A stretch of DNA of 64,000 nt from Bradyrhizobium sp. in8p8. Its GTDB lineage: Bacteria; Pseudomonadota; Alphaproteobacteria; Rhizobiales; Xanthobacteraceae. The stretch covers positions 1 to 64,000 of the forward strand of contig NZ_AUGD01000026.1 of assembly GCF_000426845.1 (NCBI RefSeq). Reading direction: 5' to 3'. Position 1 is the first letter of the stretch. Each line of letters starts with the position of its first letter. A program made the translations under genes and the position numbers. Under the pieces are notes generated by a model. That model ran no database searches. It worked only from the letters and a program-made list of their open reading frames with translations, and was not told the origin of the DNA. Shown here piece by piece: positions 7,195 to 16,000 of this stretch.

Positions 7195-8085
7195 ATGGCG
7201 CGTGACGAGAGGGATTGGCGGGGCGAACTCGTGCGGGCCTACCCGGATTTATTTCATCCCGCCGGCGATCCGCCGCCTGCGCGGACCTTGCCGGACGTCG
7301 CCGACGGCTGGCGCGATCTGCTGGAGCGTGTCTGCGCGCGCATGCAAGCGGCGCTGCAGCCGGGCGAGACGATCCGGATCATCCAGATCGACAAGAAGTC
7401 CGGCAGCCTGCGGGTCTACTGGCGCGGCGACGTCACTCCGCAGACCGCCGCCAGGCTGCACGAAGCGATTGCGCTTGCCAAGGCACGCTCCACCTGCACC
7501 TGCGAGTCGTGCGGCGCGGAGGGGCAGCTTTGCTTTGTTGGCAGTGTCTACATGATCCGTTGCGCCGCCCACGTCCAAGGCGAGCTGATTCCGACCCCGC
7601 CAGGCCGGGAGAACGTCCACCTTGTCCGTGTCTCGATGGCGGATGGCTACCGGATAGTGGCGCGACGCTACGACCGCCTGGCTGACCGTTTCGCTGACGA
7701 GGACCCGGCAGTTCGAGAAACAAGGAGGCCTGAGACAACTGTTACCGCGGATTGGCGCGTCGATCTCATGCAGGCTCATCCAAAGCTGTTCGCGATCGTG
7801 CAGGCCAAGCCTCAGGCGTCGTTCGGTTATCCATCCTGCCGGTCAGGGTGGCGAGATGTTCTCGACCAGCTTTGCCGGAGAATTGAAGCCGCATTGGCGC
7901 ATAACGAAACTTTCAAGTTCGTCCGCATCGGCACCAAACTGGGCCTGCTCTGGATCAAGTGGGAGGGCGAGGTCTCGGGCGAGAGTCGCGCGAAGATCGA
8001 AGACGCCATCAGCCTCGCCGTCCAGCGCGCAAGCTGGACCTGTGACATCTGCGGCCTGGAGGGATCGGTCGCTGCAGCATGCTGA
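7195..8085 (+). CDS. Uncharacterised protein with two tandem copies of a Zn-ribbon module
   Basis: The 296-residue product contains two homologous halves. Copy 1 (about 14-130) has YPDLF, then GWRDLLERVCARMQAAL, IRIIQIDKKSGSLRVYW and CESCG...C. Copy 2 (about 188-296) has HPKLF, GWRDVLDQLCRRIEAAL, FKFVRIGTKLGLLWIKW and CDICG. This order (LF, GW..L...LC, a QxKEKFGxLR-type strand, CxxCG) is known from short proteins of phages and bacteria of unknown function. The second ribbon stops soon after its first CxxC pair, so it cannot form a full four-cysteine site. ATG 7195 is preferred over GTG 7192; GAGG precedes it. Confidence 0.6.
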   Translation: MARDERDWRGELVRAYPDLFHPAGDPPPARTLPDVADGWRDLLERVCARMQAALQPGETIRIIQIDKKSGSLRVYWRGDVTPQTAARLHEAIALAKARSTCTCESCGAEGQLCFVGSVYMIRCAAHVQGELIPTPPGRENVHLVRVSMADGYRIVARRYDRLADRFADEDPAVRETRRPETTVTADWRVDLMQAHPKLFAIVQAKPQASFGYPSCRSGWRDVLDQLCRRIEAALAHNETFKFVRIGTKLGLLWIKWEGEVSGESRAKIEDAISLAVQRASWTCDICGLEGSVAAAC

Positions 8086-8237
8086 GGTCTTTCAACACAA
8101 TGCTTTTCCGAACACACCCAGGGCAATGCCAAAAGGCCAAGCCATCGGCGGAGCGAGAACATCCGTCCACCGCAGGGGCCTTGCTTCGCGTGCGCCCCGG
8201 AAGGGCACGCGGCCCGCGCGCAGATTGGAGCGATAGG

Positions 8238-8423
8238 ATGGCTGGATTCCGGTGTGAGCGCGAGGGCGCGTGCGATGACCAGCCGTACCGCCACGAATGT
8301 CCGCTCTGCGGATCGGCGGACATCGTGTTCGCGCCTGGCATCGATGAGCTGGCGGAAGAGCTCGTGGCGGCGCTGCTCGATGCCGAGCCTCTCGATGACG
8401 GCGACAATGAGCATGAGGACTGA
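8238..8423 (+). CDS. Small CxxC protein, 61 residues
   Basis: ATG 8238 is preceded by GGAG at 8227-8230 with a 7-base gap. The product has cysteines at FRCEREGACDD and HECPLCGSAD, enough for one zinc-ribbon-like site, and an acidic tail (LLDAEPLDDGDNEHED). It overlaps or abuts the metallophosphoesterase start, so it is likely translated with it. Function unknown; it may be an accessory Zn-binding subunit. Confidence 0.5.
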   Translation: MAGFRCEREGACDDQPYRHECPLCGSADIVFAPGIDELAEELVAALLDAEPLDDGDNEHED

Positions 8424-8424
8424 C

Positions 8425-9249
8425 GTGCGTCTATGGGTTGTGTCGGATCTACATGTGGAACTGACGCGAGGCTGGGACCTGCCGGCTCCCGATGCGCGGC
8501 CGCGGTTCGACGTCCTGGCGGTCGCCGGCGATCTGATCCCCCGCATGGAGCGGGGCGTGAGGTGGCTGCACGAACGCGTCCCTGATCGGCCAGTGATCTA
8601 CGTGCCCGGCAACCACGAATTCTACGGCGCCGATATCGATCGGACGGTCGAGAAGGCGAGAGCGGCAGCAGCCGGCACGAACATTCATGTGCTGCAGCAC
8701 GACTACGTCCGGATCGGTGATGTCACTTTCGCCGGCGCAACAATGTGGACGGATTTCGATCTGTTCGGCGACGCGGATCGCGCCATGTTTCTTGCGGGCG
8801 AGCGGATGAACGATTTCCGGAAGATCCGGATCGGGGGCTATGCCAGACGATTCCGACCGCCCCACGCGCTGATCCGGCATCAGCAAGCCCGTGCATTCTT
8901 CGAATCGCAGATGCGCGGGCCCCGTCCGGGCAGGCTGGTCGTGATCTCTCATCATGCCCCTCATCCCGGCGCGCCTTCGCCGCTGTCCGATCCCCCGAGG
9001 CCGGACGAGATCCTCAGCGCCGCCTATCGCAGCGACCTGACCGCTCTCATGCGCCCGGCCGCCAATGATGGACGCGGCACGCTGAAGCCCGCTGATCTCT
9101 GGATCTACGGCCATACCCACGCGTCCGACGACACCGTGATCGGCGCAACGCGCGTGGTTTCGAACGCAAAAGGCTACGGACCCTGGCCGCCGCAGCAGCG
9201 CGCCTGGGACAACCGGAGCTTCGATCCAAAACTGACTATCGAGATCTGA
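8425..9249 (+). CDS. Metallophosphoesterase (calcineurin-like)
   Basis: All five classical motifs are present in order: SDLHVE near the start, AGDLIP, PGNHEFYG, SHHAPHP and YGHTHAS. These residues bind the two metal ions in calcineurin-like phosphoesterases, which cleave phosphomono- or diesters. At 274 residues it is a single-domain enzyme. GTG 8425 is chosen because GAGGA at 8415-8419 sits 5 bases upstream and the product then begins MRLWVVSDLH, the usual start of the family; ATG 8413 is a possible alternative. The substrate is unknown. In this context a nucleic-acid or nucleotide substrate is plausible but unproven. Confidence 0.8.
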   Translation: MRLWVVSDLHVELTRGWDLPAPDARPRFDVLAVAGDLIPRMERGVRWLHERVPDRPVIYVPGNHEFYGADIDRTVEKARAAAAGTNIHVLQHDYVRIGDVTFAGATMWTDFDLFGDADRAMFLAGERMNDFRKIRIGGYARRFRPPHALIRHQQARAFFESQMRGPRPGRLVVISHHAPHPGAPSPLSDPPRPDEILSAAYRSDLTALMRPAANDGRGTLKPADLWIYGHTHASDDTVIGATRVVSNAKGYGPWPPQQRAWDNRSFDPKLTIEI

Positions 9250-9298
9250 AGGGGCAGCGAGATGCCATGACGGATATCGAAGACCACCGGACGCAGGC

Positions 9299-9314
9299 GG
9301 ACGTGCTTACGTCC
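9299..9314 (+). terminator. Weak hairpin after the metallophosphoesterase gene
   Basis: GGACGT-GCTT-ACGTCC forms a 6-bp stem with a tetraloop, followed by TTTCC. It lies in the 96-base gap between the phosphoesterase gene and the next start. The stem is short, so termination is only possible, not likely to be complete. Confidence 0.25.
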
Positions 9315-9345
9315 TTTCCATGACGGTAAAACAAGGTGCAAGAGT

Positions 9346-9957
9346 ATGCGTGACACGACAGACGCCCAGACCCCGAACGATTTTTTTATCTCGGCCAAGA
9401 CCACCACTGCGATCCCTGTGCGACACCCGACAGTCCGGGATGCGCTGATTCAGGCGTCCCTCGATCCGCAGGTGCGTTCCATCGATTACGTCGCCAGCGC
9501 CCAGGTTGCCTCCGCGCAGGTCGCGCTCGATGCCGTCGTCCTCCAGCGCGAGGATGGTCGTTATGGCCTCGACATCGTGCCGGCGCGACGCGTCCTCGAC
9601 CTCGACGAGGGAGGCCTCGCGCTGATCGCATGGGATGAGCTCAAGCTCGAGCCGCTTGAAGTGACGGCTGAAGAGCTAAGCCGCGAGCCGCGGCGCAGCA
9701 ATGCGAACCTGGTCTGGACGTATAGCGGCGTGGCAGTTCCGGTGGGCTTGCGCCTGCGCATCCAGCAAGTCCTGCTCGAGGAAGGGCCGATGGCGCTCGG
9801 CCAGCTCCTGAAGGCTTTGGACGGAGAGGGTGAGCCCGCGGTAGCAGTGATGGCGCTCGCCTGCGCCAATCTCGTCTGCCTCGATCTCTTCTCCCAGCCG
9901 CTGAGCCCGACCACGCTCGTCCGGCTCTGCGTACAAGCGGGCACGCATGGGCTCTGA
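9346..9957 (+). CDS. Uncharacterised protein, possibly TnsA-like fold with winged helix
   Basis: The 203-residue product has an N-terminal part (about 30-115) with the strand pattern ALDAVVLQREDGRYGLDIVPAR, reminiscent of the D...(D/E)xK core of TnsA-type endonucleases, though the last lysine is replaced by arginine. The C-terminal part (about 130-200) looks like a winged helix (RLRIQQVLLEEGPMALGQLL, then ACANLVCLDL). The similarity is by eye and weak. ATG 9346 has only a poor ribosome-binding site. The gene overlaps the start of the AAA+ gene by 11 bases, which strongly suggests the two products work together. Confidence 0.45.
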   Translation: MRDTTDAQTPNDFFISAKTTTAIPVRHPTVRDALIQASLDPQVRSIDYVASAQVASAQVALDAVVLQREDGRYGLDIVPARRVLDLDEGGLALIAWDELKLEPLEVTAEELSREPRRSNANLVWTYSGVAVPVGLRLRIQQVLLEEGPMALGQLLKALDGEGEPAVAVMALACANLVCLDLFSQPLSPTTLVRLCVQAGTHGL

Positions 9958-11512
9958 GGAGGAGACAGCCGATCTTCCGGGTGCCGTGGAAAACGCGGTC
10001 TCGACAGGCGCGGCGGCGGATTCCACCGACTGTGACGAGCGCCTGAAGGGAGTACCGCGCCTTCTGCGCTATGCCATGCTGGTCACCGATGGTAGCCAGC
10101 ACGTCATCGAGCGGCTGATAGCAGAGATCCATGAGCTGTGCCCGCAATTGCCGCACACCGTCGCTTGGGCGGTCGCGCGCACGCTTGACAGCGCATTAGA
10201 GTTGGCGGCCGAGCTCGACCATCGTGCGGTCGCTCAGGACCAGCCGAACTTGCGCAGCCTGGCCGACTGCGTCCGGCTGCTGTCGCTGCCGACGCCGCAT
10301 GGTTCCAACTATATCGAGGAGCACCGAAGTGTCGGCAAGGCGCTAGTCCAGGCTTTTTATGCGAGCGCCAGGCATGTGGAGCAGGAGCTCTGCTGCGATC
10401 TCGAGGGATTCACGTTCGGCTGGGCAGCGCTGCCGGCCTGCACCGGCATGCTGTCCAGAAGGGCGTCGGCGGCGACGAATGCGGCCTATCTTGGCCGCCG
10501 CATTGCGGAGCAGCGTGTCACTGCCGCGAAGGCGGCAGTCCGGCGGAAGCTAGCGGAAGAGCACCGGAAAAAACGGGAGGCCGAAGAGCAGGAAACGGCA
10601 GCCACCTTGCAAGTGACGCCGGCGGCGACCGCGGAAGCCATTCCCGCCGGCCACGTCATCGTGGCTCACCTCGAGAAGAGCGAGATGATGAATCCCAAGC
10701 TGAAGGAAATTCTCAAACCACTCGCGCACGTCATCAATACGCCCCTGCCGCTGGTCGAGGCGCCGCCGCTGCATAGGGTCCGCAACGCGCTTGCATTCGA
10801 GTTTCCCTATGCACTGAACGTGATCGACTTCGCGCTGGCCGACCTTGTCGGCCGCGCGACCGTTCGCCTGCGGCCGCTGTTGCTTGTTGGTGATCCCGGC
10901 GCCGGCAAAAGCAGATTCGCCCGTCGGCTCGGCGAAATCCTCGGCGTCAGTGTGTGGCGGGAGGACGCCTCGCGCTCCGATGGCGCGGTGTTTGGCGGCA
11001 CCGATCGGCGCTGGTATTCGGTCGAACCCTGCCATCCCTTTCTCGCAATTGCGCGAGGTAAAATTGGAAACCCGCTGGTGCTCATTGACGAACTGGAAAA
11101 GGCGGGCACGCGGTCGGACTACGGCCGCTTGTGGGATTGCCTGCTCGGCTTCTTGGAAGTTGAGACCAGCGCCCGCTATCCTGATCCGGCACTTCAGACG
11201 ACCCTCGACGTCTCGCAGGTCTCCTACGTCGCAACTGCCAATAGCATCGAGCCGTTGCCCTCGCCGATCCGCGACCGCTTTCGCGTCGTGATGTTCCCGA
11301 AACCGTCAGCCGACGACCTCGACGCGCTGCTGCCGGCTGTGCTGGATGACCTCGCACGGGAGTGTGGCCTCGATGCGGCCTGGGTGCCGCCGCTGGACGG
11401 CGTCGAGCGCGCCGCGATCGGGCAGAGTTGGCGCGGCGGCTCGATGCGGCGGCTGCGCCGGATGGTGGAGGCGGTCCTGCGCGAGCGCGATCAGCGGGCA
11501 GCGCGAAATTGA
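9947..11512 (+). CDS. Lon-type AAA+ ATPase without protease domain
   Basis: The 521-residue product has a helical N-terminal half, a charged coiled segment near 200-215 (EEHRKKREAEEQE), and a C-terminal AAA+ module. Walker A is GDPGAGKS near residue 315, Walker B LVLIDELEKAG near 376, sensor-1-like VATANS, and the arginine-finger segment IRDRFR near 440. The order GGTDRRWYS, LLGFLEVE, VSYVATANS follows the Lon ATPase, but the serine-lysine protease domain is absent. It is therefore a stand-alone motor, perhaps remodelling a protein or protein-DNA complex. It overlaps the upstream gene. A protease partner elsewhere cannot be excluded. Confidence 0.7.
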   Translation: MGSEEETADLPGAVENAVSTGAAADSTDCDERLKGVPRLLRYAMLVTDGSQHVIERLIAEIHELCPQLPHTVAWAVARTLDSALELAAELDHRAVAQDQPNLRSLADCVRLLSLPTPHGSNYIEEHRSVGKALVQAFYASARHVEQELCCDLEGFTFGWAALPACTGMLSRRASAATNAAYLGRRIAEQRVTAAKAAVRRKLAEEHRKKREAEEQETAATLQVTPAATAEAIPAGHVIVAHLEKSEMMNPKLKEILKPLAHVINTPLPLVEAPPLHRVRNALAFEFPYALNVIDFALADLVGRATVRLRPLLLVGDPGAGKSRFARRLGEILGVSVWREDASRSDGAVFGGTDRRWYSVEPCHPFLAIARGKIGNPLVLIDELEKAGTRSDYGRLWDCLLGFLEVETSARYPDPALQTTLDVSQVSYVATANSIEPLPSPIRDRFRVVMFPKPSADDLDALLPAVLDDLARECGLDAAWVPPLDGVERAAIGQSWRGGSMRRLRRMVEAVLRERDQRAARN

Positions 11513-11513
11513 A

Positions 11514-11633
11514 ATGACCGTCGTCAACATCTGTCTCGTCGACGCGCCCGCGGACTGCTCCCCCGCGTCGCAGACCTTCGCCATCAACAATGGTCCGCAG
11601 AGGGCGCTGCGACGGCCGGCATCAGCAAGCTGA
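11514..11633 (+). CDS. Possible 39-residue small protein
   Basis: The ATG at 11514 starts one base after the AAA+ stop and the frame ends with TGA at 11631. The product begins MTVVNICLVDAPADCSP. There is no clear ribosome-binding site, so it would depend on coupling to the upstream gene. It may be the truncated start of a longer lost gene. Low support. Confidence 0.25.
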   Translation: MTVVNICLVDAPADCSPASQTFAINNGPQRALRRPASAS

Positions 11634-11653
11634 GGATCATTTGGAAGTTATTT

Positions 11654-12133
11654 GTGCGAGATAGTGTCATGAGACTGCTGGATGCAGAGATGTGCGATGG
11701 CGAATTGCTGCTCGTCCTCCGCGGAAACTCCGCCCAGATGTTCGCCGCCAAGGCAGCGATGGCGGATATCCTTGGATGCGGGGTTCATCTCGTCTCGCCG
11801 GGAATGATGCGCCGCATCAGGGGCAGCCAGAGCAAGGCCGGCGAATCCCCCCTCGAGTGGCTCGCCCGGATCGCTATCATTGATACCGTCGCCGGCAACA
11901 TCTCGGCGGACGAGCCCGTCATCGTGCGGCACTCCGGCATCATGGGTGGCAAACCGGTCTTTCGGGGCACGCGCGTGTCGCCGGGGCCCGTCTTTGCCCT
12001 GCTGGCCGACACGTCGATCGACGAGTTCGTGCGTGCGAAGTACCCGTCGCTAGAACGAGACGAGATCACAACCGCCCTGCAGCAGGCCTGCCGTCTGCTG
12101 GAGCGAAATGCGCCATGGGTAGAGCAAGGATGA
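11654..12133 (+). CDS. DUF433-containing protein, antitoxin-like
   Basis: The C-terminal half (about residues 92-150) fits DUF433: HSGIMGGKPVFRGTRVSPGPVF, then LADTSIDEFVRAKYPSLERDEITTAL. DUF433 is a small helix-turn-helix-like domain often found as an antitoxin next to a PIN-like toxin. Here it carries an extra N-terminal segment of about 90 residues (LLLVLRGNSAQMFAAKAAMADIL) and no toxin gene is adjacent. GTG 11654 with GGAAG at 11643-11647 is used; ATG 11669 is an alternative. The gene closes the accessory run. Confidence 0.6.
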   Translation: MRDSVMRLLDAEMCDGELLLVLRGNSAQMFAAKAAMADILGCGVHLVSPGMMRRIRGSQSKAGESPLEWLARIAIIDTVAGNISADEPVIVRHSGIMGGKPVFRGTRVSPGPVFALLADTSIDEFVRAKYPSLERDEITTALQQACRLLERNAPWVEQG

Positions 12134-12596
12134 TCGGTTCAGGGGGATGCGGTCACTGAGGGCGGGGAGACCCTCGCAAGTATCTGTCTTCACCAGAAAA
12201 ATTCCGATCGCACCGTATTGTGCCTGCGCGATGCGGGGCTAACGGGGGCCGAGAAACTCCGCCGCCCTGCCTGCGCCCGATATTCAGCCGTCGGTCGTAT
12301 CTCAAGGCACGTTTCGCAACGGCGGTCGGCGGAAGCCAAAGCGCCCGCATGGGCCGAAACCCCCGGGACGGTGACAATCAGCACTGCCCTGAGTTTCTGA
12401 AATCCCGGTCGGATGTCTCCAACCGGTCGCTTGAGCAACGCTCCAAATACACGGAGGCCACTCGGTAGTCGCCGCCAGCGCTGATTGACTTGTGAGGCCG
12501 CGGCGTACCGAATCGTCCGGCCACCGGCCCTTTGCACTTATTTCAATTTTGGTCGGGAGCCGCCGTTCGATGGCGAGATCGTCGTGTCGACCCCGC
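12134..12596. other. 463-base gap at the right edge of the accessory region
   Basis: No convincing gene, RNA or terminator is seen. Minus-strand positions 12218-12200 read ATACGGTGCGATCGGAATT, which resembles the plus-strand sequence at 660-678 near the left end of the accessory region (17 of 19 identical, inverted). A minus-strand open frame at 12190-12537 lacks recognisable domains and a ribosome-binding site. Confidence 0.45.
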
Positions 12597-13025
12597 TCAG
12601 CCCGCGTTGGCCTTCAGCCCCGCGGCCTCGATCCCGGCCACTGCGCAGCCCTCGTCATTGTCGGACGTATCGCCGGAGACGCCGACCGCTCCAAGCAGGG
12701 TCGTGCCGTCCAGGATCAGCACGCCGCCGGGGACCGGCACCAGCGCGCCATTGGCGATCGTGTTTACCGCGTCGATGAAATAGGCCTGCTCCTGCGCGCG
12801 CTGGAACAGGGCGCGCGAACCCATGCCCATGGCGAGCGCGCCATAGGCCTTGCCGTGGGCGATCTCGGCGCGCATCAGGCTGGTGCCGTCCTGCGCGGCT
12901 GCGAGCTTGAGCACGCCCCGCGCGTCCAGGATGGTGACGACCAGCGGCTTGAGCTTGAGCTCACCGGCCTTCGCGAAGGCGGCATCAAGGATCTTGCGAG
13001 CGGTATCGAGCGTGAGGTCAGTCAT
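12597..13025 (-). CDS. GlcG/HbpS-family protein
   Basis: The 142-residue product matches the GlcG/HbpS fold: an initial helix (LDTARKILDAAFAKAGEL), LVVTILDARGVLKLAAAQDG, a central HGKAYGALAMG stretch, and the C-terminal signature VPVPGGVLIL...GAVGVSGDTSDNDEGCAVAGIEA. GlcG is encoded with glycolate oxidase subunits in other bacteria; its role is undefined, and HbpS relatives bind haem. The start at 13025 overlaps the end of the upstream oxidase gene by 8 bases, so both are in one operon. The glc context supports the family call. Confidence 0.8.
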   Translation of the reverse strand: MTDLTLDTARKILDAAFAKAGELKLKPLVVTILDARGVLKLAAAQDGTSLMRAEIAHGKAYGALAMGMGSRALFQRAQEQAYFIDAVNTIANGALVPVPGGVLILDGTTLLGAVGVSGDTSDNDEGCAVAGIEAAGLKANAG

Positions 13026-16000
13026 TGCTGGCTTCCTTTGCAGCTTGAGAGGTGGAATGGGTTTCGGCGCGGTCGAGGCTCATCGCGAGCACGCGGGCGA
13101 CGTGAAGTGCCTCGCGTCCGGTGCCGTCGTGGATTTGATGACGGCACGAGGTGCCGTCGGCAACGACCAGGGTCGCCTGGTCCGCGCGCCGCACGGTCGG
13201 CAGCAGCGACAGCTCGGCCATCTCGATCGAGGCGTCATAGGTGTCGGCGCCATAGCCGAAGGCACCGGCCATGCCGCAGCAGCTCGATTCGATGGTCTCG
13301 ACCTTCAAGCCCGGGACAAGGCGCAGCACCTGCTCGACCGGCTTGAAGGCGCCGAAGGATTTTTGATGGCAATGGCCGTGCACGACAGCCTTGTCGGCGA
13401 CGGTGCCGAGCGGGAGCTGCAGCCGGCCAGCTCCGGCTTCCTGCACCAGAAACTCCTCGAAGGTCAGCGCGTGGGCGCCGACAGCCCTGGCTTCGTCGTC
13501 CTTGCGTAAGGAGGCGAGTTCGTCGCGCAGCGTCAACAGGCAGCTCGGCTCCAACCCCACGATCGGCACGCCCCGCGCGGCGAAGGGCGCGAACGCGGTC
13601 ACGAGCCGATCCAGTTCGGCCCTCGCTTCAGAGACGAGTCCCGCGGACAGGAAGGTGCGGCCGCAGCAGAGCGGATGGCTGCCGCTTGCCTGCTTCGGCA
13701 GGTGCACGCGATAGCCGCCGGCCGTGAGCACGCGCAGCGCGGCGTCGAGATTCTCGCGCTCATAGATGCGGTTGAACGTATCGGCGAACAGAACGACCTC
13801 GCGGCCGCCCTCAGGCCCGACGCTGTCGGCCGGCGGTGCGAACACATCGCTGCGGAAGGCGGGGAGAGCGCGGCGCGCGCTGATGCCCGCAATCCGCTCC
13901 AACAACCTTCGCAAGAGCGGGCTGTTATTGCGCAGATTCGCCAACGGCGCGAAGCGCGAGGCGAGGCCGGCATAGCGCGGCAGGTACGCGACCAGTCGGT
14001 CGCGCAACGTCAGGCCATGGGACCGCGCGCGTGCGGCGAGCACCTCGATCTTCATCTTGGCCATGTCGACACCGGTCGGGCATTCGTGGCGGCAGGCCTT
14101 GCACGAGACGCAAAGTTTTAAGGTCTCCATCATCTCGTCGGAGGAAAGCGCATCGGGGCCGAGCTGACCGGAGATCGCGAGCCGCAGCGTGTTCGCACGC
14201 CCTCGCGTGACATCCTTCTCGTTGTGCGTCGCACGATAGGATGGGCACATCACGCCGCCTTCGAGCTTGCGGCAGGCGCCGTTGTTGTTGCACATCTCGA
14301 CCGCGCCCTGGAAGCCGCCGTCCGCGCCGGGATAAGCTGACCAATCGAGCTCTGTTCTCAGCTCGCTTACGCGATAATCGGGCTTGAACCGGAACAGCGA
14401 GCGGTCGTCCATCTTCGGCGCATCGACGATCTTGCCGGGATTGAGGACGCCCTCGGGATCGAAGCGCTGCTTCACGTACTTGAAGTCGGCGACGAGGCGC
14501 TCGCCGAACATGCTCTCGTGAAATTCCGAGCGCACCAGCCCATCGCCATGTTCGCCGGAATGCGAGCCCTTGTACTCGCGCACCAGCGCGAACGCCTCTT
14601 CGGCAATCGCGCGCATCGCCTTGACGTCCTTGTCCAGCTTCAGGTTCAGCACGGGGCGAACGTGCAGGCAGCCTTCGGAGGCGTGCGCATACATCGTGCC
14701 GCTGGTGCCATGTTTGGCAAACACCTCGTTCAGGCGGGCGGTGTAGTCGGCGAGATGCGGCAACGGCACCGCGCAGTCCTCGACGAAGGAGACCGGCTTG
14801 CCCTCCTGCTTCATCGACATCATGACGTTGAGCCCCGCGGCGCGAAAATCGGCAATGCCGCTCTGCAGCGCCGGCTCGACGATCTCGACCACGCCACCCC
14901 ATTTGCGCGTGTCGTTGTTCCAGCCGAAGCCGAGATCGCCCATCAGCTCGCCGAGCTGTTTGAGTCGCGCCAGATTATCCGCCTGGTCCTCTTCGGCGAA
15001 CTCCACCACCAGCACCGCGTCCGGATCGCCCTTGATCGCTGCGGAAATAACGGGTGCGAACATCGCGATGTCGCGGCCGAGTGCGATCATGGTGCGGTCG
15101 ACCAGCTCGACGGCGATCGGTTTTAGCTTCACCAGATGCTGCGCCGCGTCCATCGCCTCGTAGAAGCTGCCGAAATGGCAGACGCCAAGCGCCTTGTTGC
15201 GGATCACGGGCCACAGTTTCAGCTCGACCTTGGTGGTGAAGGCGAGGGTGCCTTCGGAGCCGACCAACAGATGGGCCATGTTATTCGGGGCGTTGCGCGG
15301 CACCAGCGCATCGAGATTGTAGCCGCCGACCCGGCGCTGCACCTTGGGGAAGCGTGCGGAGATCTCCTCGGCTTCGCGTGCGCCGAGATCGAGCATGTCG
15401 CGGAACAGCGCGCGGGTACTGTCCATGACCTCGACAAGGGAAAGATCGCGTGAAACCTCGCCGAAGCGGCTCAGCGTGCCGTCGGCGAGCGCGGCCTCGA
15501 TCGACAGCGTGTTGTCCCGCATGGTTCCGTAGCGCAGGCTGCGCCCGCCGCAGGAATTATTGCCGGCCATGCCGCCGATGGTCGCACGCGAGGCCGTGGA
15601 AACGTCGACCGGGAACCACAGACCGTGCTTCCTCAGTTGGCGGTTGAGGTCGTCGAGCACGATTCCCGGCTCGACCACGCAGGTTGGGCCCTCGACGTCG
15701 AGCGACAGGATCCGGTTCAGGTGCTTGGAAAGATCGATTACCAGCCCGTCATTGACGGTCTGGCCGCATTGCGAGGTGCCGCCGCCCCGCGGGGTGACCT
15801 TCAGCCCCTGATCGCGGGCGATCGCCAGTGCCCGCAGTGCCTCGTCCATGCTGCGCGGCACCACCACGCCGGCCGGCATGATCTGGTAGAACGAGGCATC
15901 GGTGGCGTAGCGGCCGCGGCTGTAGGGGTCGAACAGGACGTCACCGGTGATTTCCCGGGCCAGACGCGCCGCCAGGCCGTCCTTCTGGACCGATTTCGGC

